From the NCBI RefSeq assembly GCF_900116205.1, contig NZ_FOZS01000001.1, positions 1,426,001 through 1,490,000 on the forward strand: a stretch of DNA of 64,000 nucleotides, written 5' to 3'. The DNA comes from Halostagnicola kamekurae (GTDB lineage: Archaea; Halobacteriota; Halobacteria; Halobacteriales; Natrialbaceae). The notes below the pieces were generated by a model. That model was not told where the DNA came from. It ran no database searches and worked only from the letters and a program-made list of their open reading frames with translations. The position numbers were made by a program, and so were the translations under genes. Shown in pieces: positions 1 through 8,016 of the stretch (the first letter of the stretch is position 1; every line of letters starts with the position of its first letter).

Positions 1-668
1 GCGACGTCGACGGATTGACCATCGGCGTCCCCACGGAACTGCTCGAGGGCGCAGACGAGGGCGTCGTCGAAACGTTCTGGGACGCCATCGACGACCTCGA
101 GGACCAGGGCGCGACGTACGAGGAAGTCAGCCTGCCGTCGGTCGAACACGCCGTCGAGGCCTACTACGTGATTGCGATGTCGGAAGCCTCCTCGAACCTC
201 GCGCGGTTCGACGGCGTCCGGTACGGCCACGCCGCCGGCGAGAAGGGCGAGAACGACAACTGGAACGAGGCCTTCTCGAAGGCGCGACAGGAAGGGTTCG
301 GCGACGAAGTCAAACGCCGAATCCTGCTCGGAACGTACGCCCTCTCGGCGGGGTATCACGACAAGTACTACAAGAAGGCACAGGACGCCAGAGCGTGGGT
401 CAAACAGGACTTCGACGAGGCGCTCTCGAACGCCGACGTGCTCGCCTCGCCGACGATGCCCGTGCCGCCGTTCGAACTCGGCGAGAGCCTCGAGGACCCG
501 TTGACGATGTACCTCGCGGACGCCAACACGGTGCCGGTGAACCTCGCGAACCTGCCCGCGATCTCGGTGCCGGCGGGCGAGACCGACGGGCTCCCGGTTG
601 GGATCCAACTCGTCGGACCAGCCTTCGGCGAGCGCGAGATTATCCGGGCCGGCAGCGCGCTCGAGTAA
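1..668 (+). CDS. gatA: Glu-tRNA(Gln)/Asp-tRNA(Asn) amidotransferase subunit A, C-terminal part
   Basis: The window opens inside this gene and shows about the last 220 residues of the amidase-family A subunit of the tRNA-dependent amidotransferase. GatA hydrolyses glutamine and passes ammonia to misacylated Glu-tRNA(Gln) or Asp-tRNA(Asn). The visible part carries the GatA C-terminal pattern: the stretch DVLASPTMPVPPF, then NLANLPAISVPAG and GLPVGIQLVGPAFGE, the conserved end of amidase-signature enzymes. The Lys-cisSer-Ser catalytic residues lie before the window. GatE, the partner of the archaeal GatDE enzyme, is 47 kb away in the same window, so both amidotransferase routes are probably present. 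The start is not visible. Confidence 0.93.
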   Translation, partial: DVDGLTIGVPTELLEGADEGVVETFWDAIDDLEDQGATYEEVSLPSVEHAVEAYYVIAMSEASSNLARFDGVRYGHAAGEKGENDNWNEAFSKARQEGFGDEVKRRILLGTYALSAGYHDKYYKKAQDARAWVKQDFDEALSNADVLASPTMPVPPFELGESLEDPLTMYLADANTVPVNLANLPAISVPAGETDGLPVGIQLVGPAFGEREIIRAGSALE

Positions 669-789
669 GCACGTCGACCGAACGGCGACTCGAGTTGCGG
701 TCTCTTGTTACCGATCGTCCACCGCTCGACGACGATCCCACTTGGTGACGAGCCCCGCTCGAGCGGTGCTCGTTACTCGAGGGATCCCC

Positions 790-1128
790 TTACTCGAGTG
801 ACTCCCCTTCGACCGGACAGCCACAGGGGTAGGCGGTGCGGTGGGTCGGGACGAGTTGGATGACGGTGGTGACCGGGCGTCCACATCGCGGGCACTCGGG
901 CGGGGACGACGGCGGGTCGTCGGACACCCGGACGCCGCGGTTCGTCACGGCGAGCGAGACGCCCTGTACCTCGAGGCGAACCTCGATCGCACTGTCGGCG
1001 GACTCGAGCAACCGGGCGAGCGCTTCGGGATCGATTTCTCGGCCGAGCTGGTAGGACTCGCGAGGAATGCCCTCTTTCTCGAGCGTGCGGACGATTTCGA
1101 GGACCAGACTGTTCGTCGATGTCGTCAT
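790..1128 (-). CDS. HalOD1 output-domain protein with C-terminal zinc motif
   Basis: This is a 112-residue soluble protein. Residues 8-68 resemble the haloarchaeal HalOD1 output domain: a helix with LVLEIVRTLEKEGI, then REIDPEALARLLES, then a beta-rich part ending AVTNRGVRVSD. HalOD1 domains often sit at the end of bacterio-opsin-activator-like regulators, but this gene has the domain alone. Residues 78-105 add CPRCG and CGC pairs, a likely zinc-binding knuckle. A second stand-alone HalOD1 gene, without the cysteines, occurs at 57069. The molecular role of HalOD1 is not established. The family call is fairly sure; the function is unknown. Confidence 0.75.
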   Translation of the reverse strand: MTTSTNSLVLEIVRTLEKEGIPRESYQLGREIDPEALARLLESADSAIEVRLEVQGVSLAVTNRGVRVSDDPPSSPPECPRCGRPVTTVIQLVPTHRTAYPCGCPVEGESLE

Positions 1129-1223
1129 GGCTCGCGCTCACCCTCGAGTGCGTGTGTTATCGCTAACGATGAGTACACAACTGCTGGCGGTCGTTGACTT
1201 CGATTCGTCTGTCGGACGGGATG

Positions 1224-1229
1224 TTTAAG
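1224..1229 (+). promoter_or_regulatory. TATA box for the 1252 transcript
   Basis: TTTAAG lies 23-28 bases before an ATG at 1252, the spacing of a haloarchaeal TATA box before a leaderless transcript. It implies that something short is transcribed rightward from about 1250. Confidence 0.5.
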
Positions 1230-1251
1230 CCCGCGGAGAAGATATCCAATC

Positions 1252-1386
1252 ATGGCAACCAAGCCGCATCGGTTTGGAAGCCACGTCTCGGGTGCTGTAA
1301 CCACCCGGGGCATTTCAATACAAAACGCCCCCGTGCCGCGGAGTGTGTGGCTTCCATTCGACCCAATGCCCTGTAGTGTCATATAA
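1252..1386 (+). ncRNA. Possible structured small RNA or 44-residue leaderless micro-ORF
   Basis: Downstream of the TATA box at 1224 an open frame of 44 codons (MATKPHRFGSHVSGAVTTRG...) runs to TAA at 1384-1386. I recognise no family. The same stretch is rich in inverted repeats. CCAAGCCG (1259-1266) pairs with CGGTTTGG (1270-1277) across a 3-base loop. GGAAGCCAC (1276-1284) pairs perfectly with GTGGCTTCC (1347-1355). Inside that, GGGGC (1307-1311) pairs with GCCCC (1327-1331). The first two stems share bases, so they are alternatives. The nested pairing favours an RNA over a protein, but a micro-protein or a fragment of a mobile element remains possible. Confidence 0.35.
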
Positions 1387-1772
1387 CTACTGTTTCTGGC
1401 CGGGAATAATGTGTCACGAAACGTGCAGGGATGCAGCCAAGTTGTAGAGTACAGCCGCTGGGATGCTCGAGAACACCACTATCGCTGGCAACTATGATTT
1501 CCACACCCTCCCCACCCGATTCGCTCACTCGTACCCTCGTTCGCTCATCCCTCGCACGACTTTCGATCACGGGTCGCAGATAGCGACCCGCTCCTGAGCG
1601 CGCGCCGCCGCACGTGGTTTCCTCGATATAGCTCTCCCTCGTTGCTGTCTGGACCCGCGGTTCAGAAGTGGCTGAACGGGTGGCCCTCGTCGACGGCGAC
1701 GACTCTCCGTCTCGAGAAACAGACGCGGCTACCAGCTATCGACAGTCGGCGGTGCTGAAAGAAACGCTCGCG
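1387..1772. other. Intergenic stretch, nothing recognised
   Basis: About 390 bases between the small transcript and the winged-helix gene. Short open frames exist on both strands but none has a promoter, a start context or a sequence I recognise. Confidence 0.5.
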
Positions 1773-2180
1773 TCAGTCCTGATACGCGAGGTTCATGATC
1801 CACTGCGAGAAGGCGTCGCTGTTGGGGTCTACCTCCTCCTCGCCGATGAACGGCGAGAGCATGTCGCCGGCCATCAGGAGTCGGAAGTCCAGATCTCGAG
1901 CGGTCGGCGTGATGTAGTAGGTGTTGTGCCCGTTGTACACCGTATCCTCGCGATCGACGAGTTCCTTTTCGACGAGCGATTCGATGATCCGGCTTCCCTT
2001 CCGCGAGGAGACATCCAGTTCCTTCCAGAAGTCGCTCTGGTGAATCCCGCCCGTCTCCCTGACGAGTTCGAGTCCCGCCCGTTCGTCCGCGGAGAGTTCG
2101 GCTTCGGCGCTCGAGACGCTCACAGTGCCCACCTCGCGAGCGTGCTCTCGGCTACAGACGGATGTGCGCGCATACCACAT
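1773..2180 (-). CDS. Winged helix-turn-helix transcriptional regulator
   Basis: A 135-residue protein. Residues 28-100 form a MarR/Lrp-like winged helix: GLELVRETGGIHQSDFWKEL, then DVSSRKGSRIIESLVEKELV as recognition helix, then a wing around NTYYITPTARD. A MADS-like name for a target cannot be given. The ATG at 2180 is supported by ATTTAAG about 24 bases upstream (minus strand, near 2198), which gives a leaderless mRNA; an internal GTG at about codon 20 is the alternative start. It lies directly downstream of the NRDE gene in the same direction but appears to have its own promoter. It is probably a DNA-binding regulator with unknown targets. Confidence 0.8.
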   Translation of the reverse strand: MWYARTSVCSREHAREVGTVSVSSAEAELSADERAGLELVRETGGIHQSDFWKELDVSSRKGSRIIESLVEKELVDREDTVYNGHNTYYITPTARDLDFRLLMAGDMLSPFIGEEEVDPNSDAFSQWIMNLAYQD

Positions 2181-2198
2181 AGACGGTGGGCGAGGCGC

Positions 2199-2975
2199 TT
2201 AAATGTGGCCTTCGCGGTCGCCGCTGGGGCCGTCTCTCTCACGGTCGAGGGACACGTCCTCGTAGGGCGTCCGACACGGCGGTCCGTCCGCGAACCTATA
2301 GGTCGGGGACTCGCCGAGGGCGATGATCGAGGACGACCGCGTGCCGAACCCGTCCCGGTGGATGCAGACGCCGTACTCGTGATCGCCCAGCACGTCACCG
2401 GCGCGCTCGAGCCACTCGTCGACGGATTCTGTCGAGTCCACCGCGAGTTCCTCGCGAACCGCTCGGGCGTTGGCCGCCTGCGCTCGAGCCGCGTCCGGAC
2501 GGGTCGGCGGTACGTCGACGAGGTCGTCGACGGCGACGTTGACCACGACGTGGACGCCCGGTTCGAACTCGCGGCGCTCGAGTCGGCCGTCCCACGTGTC
2601 ACAGAACGCTCGCTCGGCGTCGGCGACGACGAGGTTGAACCCGTCGTACTCGTGCTCGTCTGTCGTTGCCTCGATCGTCCGCGCCGCTTCGGTCGCCGAT
2701 TCGGCCTCGAGCACGTCCCCGACCAGCAGTCCTCGAGATCGGTCGCCGGCCAGCTCCGCGCCGGTCCAGCGGTTCGTGATTCCGGCGAAGACGCCGTGCT
2801 CGTTGTACCCGATCCAGGTCCCGCCGGCGTCGGTATCCCGCGGGGCGATCACCAGCGGCTCCTCGCGGTAGACGTCGGGTGGGCTCGAGGGCCGCTCGAG
2901 GGCTTCGTCCCTGTTCGCCGCGACGGCGACGGGCGCGTCGTCGAAGACCTGCCAGGCGAGTGTCAGCGTACACAC
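2199..2975 (-). CDS. NRDE (TANGO2-like) family protein
   Basis: A 258-residue protein of the NRDE family, relatives of eukaryotic TANGO2. It begins with GTG (VCTLTLAW) and has the diagnostic ANRDE motif at residues 19-23, then the family pattern GGTWIGYNEHGVFAGITNRW with the SRGLLVGD segment. The N-terminal Cys, residue 2, is conserved in the family and is thought to act as an N-terminal nucleophile after Met removal. The biochemical role is not settled; TANGO2 has been linked to haem and lipid handling. ACATATAGGG about 25-32 bases upstream of the GTG fits a leaderless promoter. Confidence 0.88.
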   Translation of the reverse strand: MCTLTLAWQVFDDAPVAVAANRDEALERPSSPPDVYREEPLVIAPRDTDAGGTWIGYNEHGVFAGITNRWTGAELAGDRSRGLLVGDVLEAESATEAARTIEATTDEHEYDGFNLVVADAERAFCDTWDGRLERREFEPGVHVVVNVAVDDLVDVPPTRPDAARAQAANARAVREELAVDSTESVDEWLERAGDVLGDHEYGVCIHRDGFGTRSSSIIALGESPTYRFADGPPCRTPYEDVSLDRERDGPSGDREGHI

Positions 2976-3032
2976 GAGCGGAGATACGTCTTCGCACCCT
3001 ATATGTTACTCCCTAACCAGCAACCGAAGCGA

Positions 3033-4610
3033 CTACTCGAGGGACGCCACGTCCGTTCCCTCATCCCGGAGGAGCTCCCGGACGACCTCGCGGTCGACGG
3101 TCCCCGAGGCCGTCCGCGGGAGTTCGTCCGCGAAGCCGATCGTCTTCGGCCGCTTGAAGCCGGCGAGCCGGCCGTCGCAGAACTCGAGCAGGTCGTCAGC
3201 CGTCACCGCAGCCGGTTCGGTGGGGACGACGAGCGCACCGACGCGCTCGCCCCATTCGGGGTCCGACAGGCCGACGACCGCGGTTTCGTCGACCTGCGGG
3301 TGGGCTCGAAGGACGTCTACGACCTCGCCGGGATCGACGTTCTCCCCGCCGGTTACGATGCGGTCGCTCCGCCGGTTCAACACCCAGAGTCGCCCCTCCC
3401 GATCTCGGTAGCCGATATCGCCGGTGTGGAGTCCGTGCGCTCCGAACGCCGCGTCGGTGTGGCCCGCCTCGAGATAGCCCGGTGTCACCGTCGGTCCGGA
3501 GACGACGATCTCGCCGGACTCGCCGGGCGCGAGCGGCGTCCCATCGTCGCCGACGACGGTTACGTCGGTCACGACGAGCGGCTGACCGACGGTTCCCTCG
3601 TGCGAGCGCGCCTGTTCTGGCGTCGCCGTCGAGATCTGGGACGCCGCCTCAGTCATCCCGTAGGTCGGATAGGCGGGAACGCCGGCCCCGCGCGCCCGCT
3701 CGAGCAGTTCGTTCGAGGCCGGCGCGCCGCCGAGCAGGACGAACCGGAGCGAATCCGGCTCGCGCCAGCCCGCCTCGAGCATGCGCGTGAGCATCGTCGG
3801 GACGAGCGAGACGCCGGTGACGTCGTATTCCTCGACGACTCGAGCGGTTTCCACCGGATCGAAGTCGCGCTGGACGACGAGCGCCGTCCCGTAGAGCGCC
3901 GACCGAACGACGGGCGCGAGCCCGCCCATGTGGTACATCGGCAGACAGCAGAGCCAGCGATCCGAGGGGAGGACGCCGAGGCGGAACGCCGACGCGGTCG
4001 CGCTCGCGAGGAGGTTCCCAACCGTCAGCCGAACACCCTTCGGCTCGCCGGATGTTCCGGAGGTGAACATGATCAAAAATGGGTCGTCGCGCTCGAGCGA
4101 AACCGGGTCGGGAGCCGCCGCGGCCCCACCGTCCTCCTGAGAGAGCGAGCCAACAGGCTCCGGCGTCGAATCGGACGGCCTATCGACGGAGAAGATCGGA
4201 CGGTCGGTGCTCGAGGCCGCCAGCGATTCCGTCTCCGCTTCGCAGATCACGGCGTCGGGGTCCGTCCGCTCGAGTTTCGACGCCAGTTCGGACGGCGTTT
4301 CCCGGACGTTCAGCGGCACGAGGACGCGGCCGGTTCGCATCGCGGCGAAGACGAGGCTCGCGAACGCGGGGCGGGTCTCCATCAGCACGGCGACGCGGTC
4401 CGATGATGCACCAGTGTCGTCGGAACTCTCGAGACGAGGTGTCTCGAGGGCCGACTCGAGCGCGCTCGCGAGTCGATCGACGCGGCGGTCGAACTCGCGG
4501 TAGCTCCAGCGCTCGTCGCTCTCGACGTCGATCACGGCGGTCCGCTCGGGGGACGTTTCTCGGCGATGTGTCAACGGATCCCTCGTCGGCCAGTCGGCGG
4601 TCGAACGCAT
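3033..4610 (-). CDS. menE: o-Succinylbenzoate-CoA ligase
   Basis: This adenylate-forming ligase of about 525 residues activates o-succinylbenzoate with ATP and CoA, the step before ring closure by MenB in menaquinone synthesis. It shows the AMP-binding signature [14 protein letters not shown], the adenylate motif [12 protein letters not shown], the hinge region [12 protein letters not shown] and [11 protein letters not shown] near the C-terminal lysine loop. I chose the ATG at 4610 (MRSTADWP) because it lies 9 bases after the menC stop; the longer open frame upstream overlaps menC and has no family similarity. It is the last gene of the men operon. The two Men enzymes on either side of its reaction are in the same operon, which makes the substrate assignment secure. 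Confidence 0.92.
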   Translation of the reverse strand: MRSTADWPTRDPLTHRRETSPERTAVIDVESDERWSYREFDRRVDRLASALESALETPRLESSDDTGASSDRVAVLMETRPAFASLVFAAMRTGRVLVPLNVRETPSELASKLERTDPDAVICEAETESLAASSTDRPIFSVDRPSDSTPEPVGSLSQEDGGAAAAPDPVSLERDDPFLIMFTSGTSGEPKGVRLTVGNLLASATASAFRLGVLPSDRWLCCLPMYHMGGLAPVVRSALYGTALVVQRDFDPVETARVVEEYDVTGVSLVPTMLTRMLEAGWREPDSLRFVLLGGAPASNELLERARGAGVPAYPTYGMTEAASQISTATPEQARSHEGTVGQPLVVTDVTVVGDDGTPLAPGESGEIVVSGPTVTPGYLEAGHTDAAFGAHGLHTGDIGYRDREGRLWVLNRRSDRIVTGGENVDPGEVVDVLRAHPQVDETAVVGLSDPEWGERVGALVVPTEPAAVTADDLLEFCDGRLAGFKRPKTIGFADELPRTASGTVDREVVRELLRDEGTDVASLE

Positions 4611-4618
4611 TAGCCAGA

Positions 4619-5653
4619 TCAGAGGCCCGAAACCCCAAGACCCTTCGCCTGCGGGACGACCGCCGACCCGTTCTCGAAGAGGACGGGATCGCGCGCCAGA
4701 TCCTCGGCGAGCAACTCGCCCGTCGCGAGCCCGCAGGCCGGCAGCTCCGGCACCGACGCGGCGAGGTGGACGGCACCCGTCCGGGCGACGACGGCGTCGA
4801 TCGTCGTCGTCACGATGGGGGTTATCTCGAGTTCCTGCACCCACGCGGTGATCTGTTGTGCTACGTCGATCCCCCCTAACGCCATCGGCTTCAGGACGAT
4901 CGCATCGGCAGCGCCGGCCTCACAGATCGCGTCGACGCCGTGCTCGAGCAGCCCCTCGTCGAGCGCGATATCGACGCCCCGGCCGCGCAACGCCGCGTGT
5001 CCGGAGAGCGCGCCAGCCGGAAGCGGCTGCTCGAGGATCGAAACGCCGTGGTCGGCGAACCCGTCGATCGCAGACTCGGCTTCCTCGACGGTCCAGGAAC
5101 CGTTCGCGTCGGCTCGGAGTTCGACCTCCGGCCCCGCTGCGTCTCGAGCGCGCCGAACGCGTTCGACGTCTGTCTCGACCGAACGGACGCCGACTTTGAG
5201 TTTACAGCAGTCGAACCCGCGAGAAACGGCGGATTCGACCGCATCGGCGGTCTCTTTCGGCGTTCCGTCGCCGATCGTCGTATTGACTGGGACCCGGCCA
5301 ACGAGTGCATCGTCGCCGAGGTGCTGGTACAGCGGCGTCGCCTCGCGAGCGGACCTGAGATCTGCGACCGCGAGCGTCAGGCCGTGCCGGGCGGCGACGC
5401 GGTCGTCGACTTCCTCGATCGCCCCGCTCAGCCCCGCCTCGGAGATCGTCTCTTTCGCCCGCTCGAGGGCGTCTTCGCACGCCTCGAGCGACTCCGTCCA
5501 TCCCGGGAGCGGGGTCGCCTCGCCGTAGCCGACCGCGTCGCCGTCGGTCAGCTTCACGAGGAATCCCTCGCGCTCGTCGATCCGCCCGTGAGCGGTCTCG
5601 AGCGGCGACTCGAGCGGGAGCGAAAAGCGCCGAAGCGAGAGCGTCGGCGTCAT
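4619..5653 (-). CDS. menC: o-Succinylbenzoate synthase
   Basis: A 344-residue enolase-superfamily enzyme that dehydrates SHCHC to o-succinylbenzoate. The barrel residues are visible: the KLK motif in CCKLKVGV, the metal ligands in ELRADANGSW, SILEQPL and DIALDEG, and the second catalytic lysine in IVLKPMALGG. The N-terminal capping domain begins LRRFSLPLESPLETAHG. Its ATG overlaps the menA stop (ATGA), which indicates translational coupling. Related enzymes can also have N-acylamino acid racemase activity, but the operon makes MenC the natural reading. Confidence 0.93.
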   Translation of the reverse strand: MTPTLSLRRFSLPLESPLETAHGRIDEREGFLVKLTDGDAVGYGEATPLPGWTESLEACEDALERAKETISEAGLSGAIEEVDDRVAARHGLTLAVADLRSAREATPLYQHLGDDALVGRVPVNTTIGDGTPKETADAVESAVSRGFDCCKLKVGVRSVETDVERVRRARDAAGPEVELRADANGSWTVEEAESAIDGFADHGVSILEQPLPAGALSGHAALRGRGVDIALDEGLLEHGVDAICEAGAADAIVLKPMALGGIDVAQQITAWVQELEITPIVTTTIDAVVARTGAVHLAASVPELPACGLATGELLAEDLARDPVLFENGSAVVPQAKGLGVSGL

Positions 5654-6588
5654 CCGAGCACCAGCCCCGCCGCGAAGAGGATTGAGAAGATCGTGAGCAG
5701 TTTGCCCGTGCTCTCGAGCGCTGGATTGAGCGCCTTTCCATCGGTTCGCGTGAGCATCGTCCGTGTGATCATCGCGGCGTAGGGAATCGTCAGCAGCGGC
5801 AGCAAGACCGCCGGTCCGAAATCCGCCGCGAGCCAGAACCAGATCGGAATCGCGAAGGCGACGGCCAGCAGCGCGACGAACTCGACGCGACTCCAGCCGT
5901 AGCCGAGCCGGACCGCGAGGGTGTACTTACCCGTCTCGCGGTCGGTCTCCCGATCTCGAACGTTGTTTACCACGAGGATCGCCGTCGAGAGGCAGGCGAC
6001 CGGCAAACTCGCGATAAAGGCGGTCGTCGTAACCGTCCCGTCCGGTATCGAGGTCGTCAGCGGATCCGCGAGGTGCGTGGCCGCCTGCACGTAGAAGGTT
6101 CCCATCACAGCGACGACGCCGAAGAAGAGGAAAACGAACAGATCCCCGAGTCCGTGGTAGCCGAGCGGGTAGGGGCCGCCCGTGTACGCCCAGCCGCAGA
6201 AGACACTCACGAGGCCGACGACGAGGATTGGGAGGCCGCCGACGTAGACCAGGTACGTCCCGACGAGGATCGCGAGCGCGAACGTCGCAATCGTCGCGAG
6301 TTTGACTTGATCGGGCTCGATCAGCCCCGACTGGGTCACTCGAGTGAACCCCTCGCGGTCGTCGGTGTCCGCCCCCTTCTTGGCGTCGTAGTAGTCGTTC
6401 GCGAAGTTCGTCCCCACCTGGATCAGCGCCGCTCCAACGAACGCAAGCAGCGCCGGAAGTGGCTCGAAGACGCCCGCCTCGAGCGCGAGGCCGACGCCCA
6501 CGATGACCGGCGCTGCGGCCGCCGGCAACGTCTGGGGCCGCGCGGCCATCACCCAGGCTTTCGTCCGCGAAACCGCTGCCGTACTCAT
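5650..6588 (-). CDS. menA: 1,4-Dihydroxy-2-naphthoate polyprenyltransferase
   Basis: A 312-residue UbiA-family membrane enzyme that attaches the polyprenyl tail to dihydroxynaphthoate to give demethylmenaquinone. The first aspartate-rich site is FANDYYDAKKGADTDDREG (residues about 63-81), and the second is VNNVRDRETDRETGKYTLA. The rest is mainly transmembrane helices, about eight to nine. It sits between menB and menC, with a 4-base overlap into menC. Confidence 0.94.
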   Translation of the reverse strand: MSTAAVSRTKAWVMAARPQTLPAAAAPVIVGVGLALEAGVFEPLPALLAFVGAALIQVGTNFANDYYDAKKGADTDDREGFTRVTQSGLIEPDQVKLATIATFALAILVGTYLVYVGGLPILVVGLVSVFCGWAYTGGPYPLGYHGLGDLFVFLFFGVVAVMGTFYVQAATHLADPLTTSIPDGTVTTTAFIASLPVACLSTAILVVNNVRDRETDRETGKYTLAVRLGYGWSRVEFVALLAVAFAIPIWFWLAADFGPAVLLPLLTIPYAAMITRTMLTRTDGKALNPALESTGKLLTIFSILFAAGLVLG

Positions 6589-6708
6589 TACTCGAGTGTC
6601 CCACTTCAGGAAGTGTCAACGTTGGCATTGCGGTCGAACGTTCGACCGACTCTCGTCGATCGGCGCGCTGAGAAGATGGACGGCTCGATTTCGGGCGGAT
6701 CCGGCCGC

Positions 6709-7596
6709 TTAGTACTGCCAGGGGAACTCCGAAAAGTCCGGCTCTCGCCCCTCGACGAACGCGTCGCGTCCCTCCTCGGCCTCGTCGGTCATGTACCCGA
6801 GTCGAGTCGCTTCGCCGGCGAAGACCTGCTGGCCCACCAGCCCGTCGTCGGCCATGTTGAAGCCGTACTTGAGCATCCGCATCGCCGTCGGGCTCTTGGC
6901 GTTGATGCGCTCGCCCCACTCGAGGGCCGTCTCCTCTAGCTCCTCGTGTGGGACGACCTCGTTGACCATCCCCATCTCCTCGGCCTCTTCGGCGGAGTAG
7001 GTCTTCCCGAGGAAGAAGACCTCTCGAGCTTTCTTCTGCCCGATCTGTTTCGCGAGGTAGGCCGAGCCGAACCCGGCGTCGTAGCTCGCCACGTCGGGAT
7101 CGGTCTGCAGGAACTTCGCGTGTTCCTCGCTGGCCAGCGTGAGGTCGCAGACGACGTGCAGGGAGTGCCCGCCGCCGACGGCCCAGCCGGGGACCACGCA
7201 GACCACGACCTTCGGAATATGCCGGATGAGTCGCTGGACCTCGAGGATGTGCAGGCGACCCTGCTCCGAGGCGCGTTCCTCGTCGCCCTCGTACTGGTAG
7301 CCGTCCTCGCCCCGAATCGTCTGGTCGCCGCCCGAACAGAACGCCCAGCCGCCGTCCTCGGGAGAGGGGCCGTTCCCGGTCAGCAGAATACAGCCGACGT
7401 CGGTTTGTCGTTTGGCGTGCTCGAGTGCGTCGTAGAGTTCGTCGACGGTCCCGGGTCGAAACGCGTTGCGGACTTCGGGCCGGTCGAACGCGATCCGGAC
7501 GGTTCCGGAGTCGACAGCCCGATGGTAGGTGAGATCGCGGAAGTCGAACTCCTCGATCGGTTCCCACCGCTCGGGGTCGAAGTGATCTGAAACCAT
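6709..7596 (-). CDS. menB: 1,4-Dihydroxy-2-naphthoyl-CoA synthase
   Basis: A 295-residue crotonase-fold enzyme that closes the second ring of the naphthoquinone (Dieckmann-type condensation of o-succinylbenzoyl-CoA). MenB features are clear: FCSGGDQTIRG forming the oxyanion pocket, VVPGWAVGGGHSLHVVCDLT, and ASYDAGFGSAYLAKQIG with the catalytic Asp and Ser/Gly segment. The C-terminal FSEFPWQY is also typical. It is 120 bases ahead of menA. An unrelated small gene separates it from menD. Confidence 0.95.
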   Translation of the reverse strand: MVSDHFDPERWEPIEEFDFRDLTYHRAVDSGTVRIAFDRPEVRNAFRPGTVDELYDALEHAKRQTDVGCILLTGNGPSPEDGGWAFCSGGDQTIRGEDGYQYEGDEERASEQGRLHILEVQRLIRHIPKVVVCVVPGWAVGGGHSLHVVCDLTLASEEHAKFLQTDPDVASYDAGFGSAYLAKQIGQKKAREVFFLGKTYSAEEAEEMGMVNEVVPHEELEETALEWGERINAKSPTAMRMLKYGFNMADDGLVGQQVFAGEATRLGYMTDEAEEGRDAFVEGREPDFSEFPWQY

Positions 7597-7651
7597 GTCA
7601 GAAACTGGGACGCTCGCGGTGAAATAGGTTCGGCTCGCCCGATGGGAGGAC

Positions 7652-7882
7652 CTACCGGATTATCTGATTTATGAGCGTGAAAATCGCCACGCCGACGAGC
7701 ACGGCACCGCCTGCGATAAGCCCACCGAGTATGGCTTGCGCGGCTGTTGACGCGACGAAGTGTGGAACGACGCTATTCGCAGTCAACCCACCGATTCCAG
7801 CAAAAGCGCCGCAAACCAGTGTCATACCCACCTTCCCCTGTTTGTCCCAGGTTTCGGAAATCGCCGCTCTGAGTGAGTCCAT
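7652..7882 (-). CDS. Small two-helix membrane protein inside the men cluster
   Basis: A 76-residue protein with two hydrophobic helices: VGMTLVCGAFAGIGGLTANSV and then AILGGLIAGGAVLVGVAIFTLI. A charged N-terminus (MDSLRAAISETWDKQGK) precedes them. The ATG at 7882 is preferred over an in-frame GTG at 7906 because the AT-rich box at 7907-7917 would place transcription start on the ATG. Base composition is visibly lower in GC than the men genes. I do not recognise the family. It interrupts menD-menB and has its own promoter, so it may be unrelated to quinone synthesis. Confidence 0.6.
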   Translation of the reverse strand: MDSLRAAISETWDKQGKVGMTLVCGAFAGIGGLTANSVVPHFVASTAAQAILGGLIAGGAVLVGVAIFTLINQIIR

Positions 7883-7906
7883 ACGACGTATTGTCTTCTC
7901 GAACAC

Positions 7907-7917
7907 ATATATTTTTA
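7907..7917 (-). promoter_or_regulatory. TATA box of the small membrane protein gene
   Basis: On the minus strand AAAAATATAT stands about 25-30 bases before the ATG at 7882. It is one of the most AT-rich spots in the men region and supports independent, leaderless expression of the small gene and possibly of menB onward. Confidence 0.55.
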
Positions 7918-8016
7918 CACACTACTGGGTGCGGCGTACAGTAGCATTCGACAAAACGAACGCGAGATGAATCCATGGTACGCCCGTAACTGATACAGAC
8001 TCATACGCCGTCCTGG

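Noticed and set aside
1379-1570. Minus-strand open frame of 63 codons
   Set aside because: No promoter, no family resemblance, overlaps the structured element.
1668-4406. Very long plus-strand open frame (912 codons)
   Set aside because: It is the mirror of three genuine minus-strand genes (winged helix, NRDE protein, menE) in GC-rich DNA; no domain is visible.
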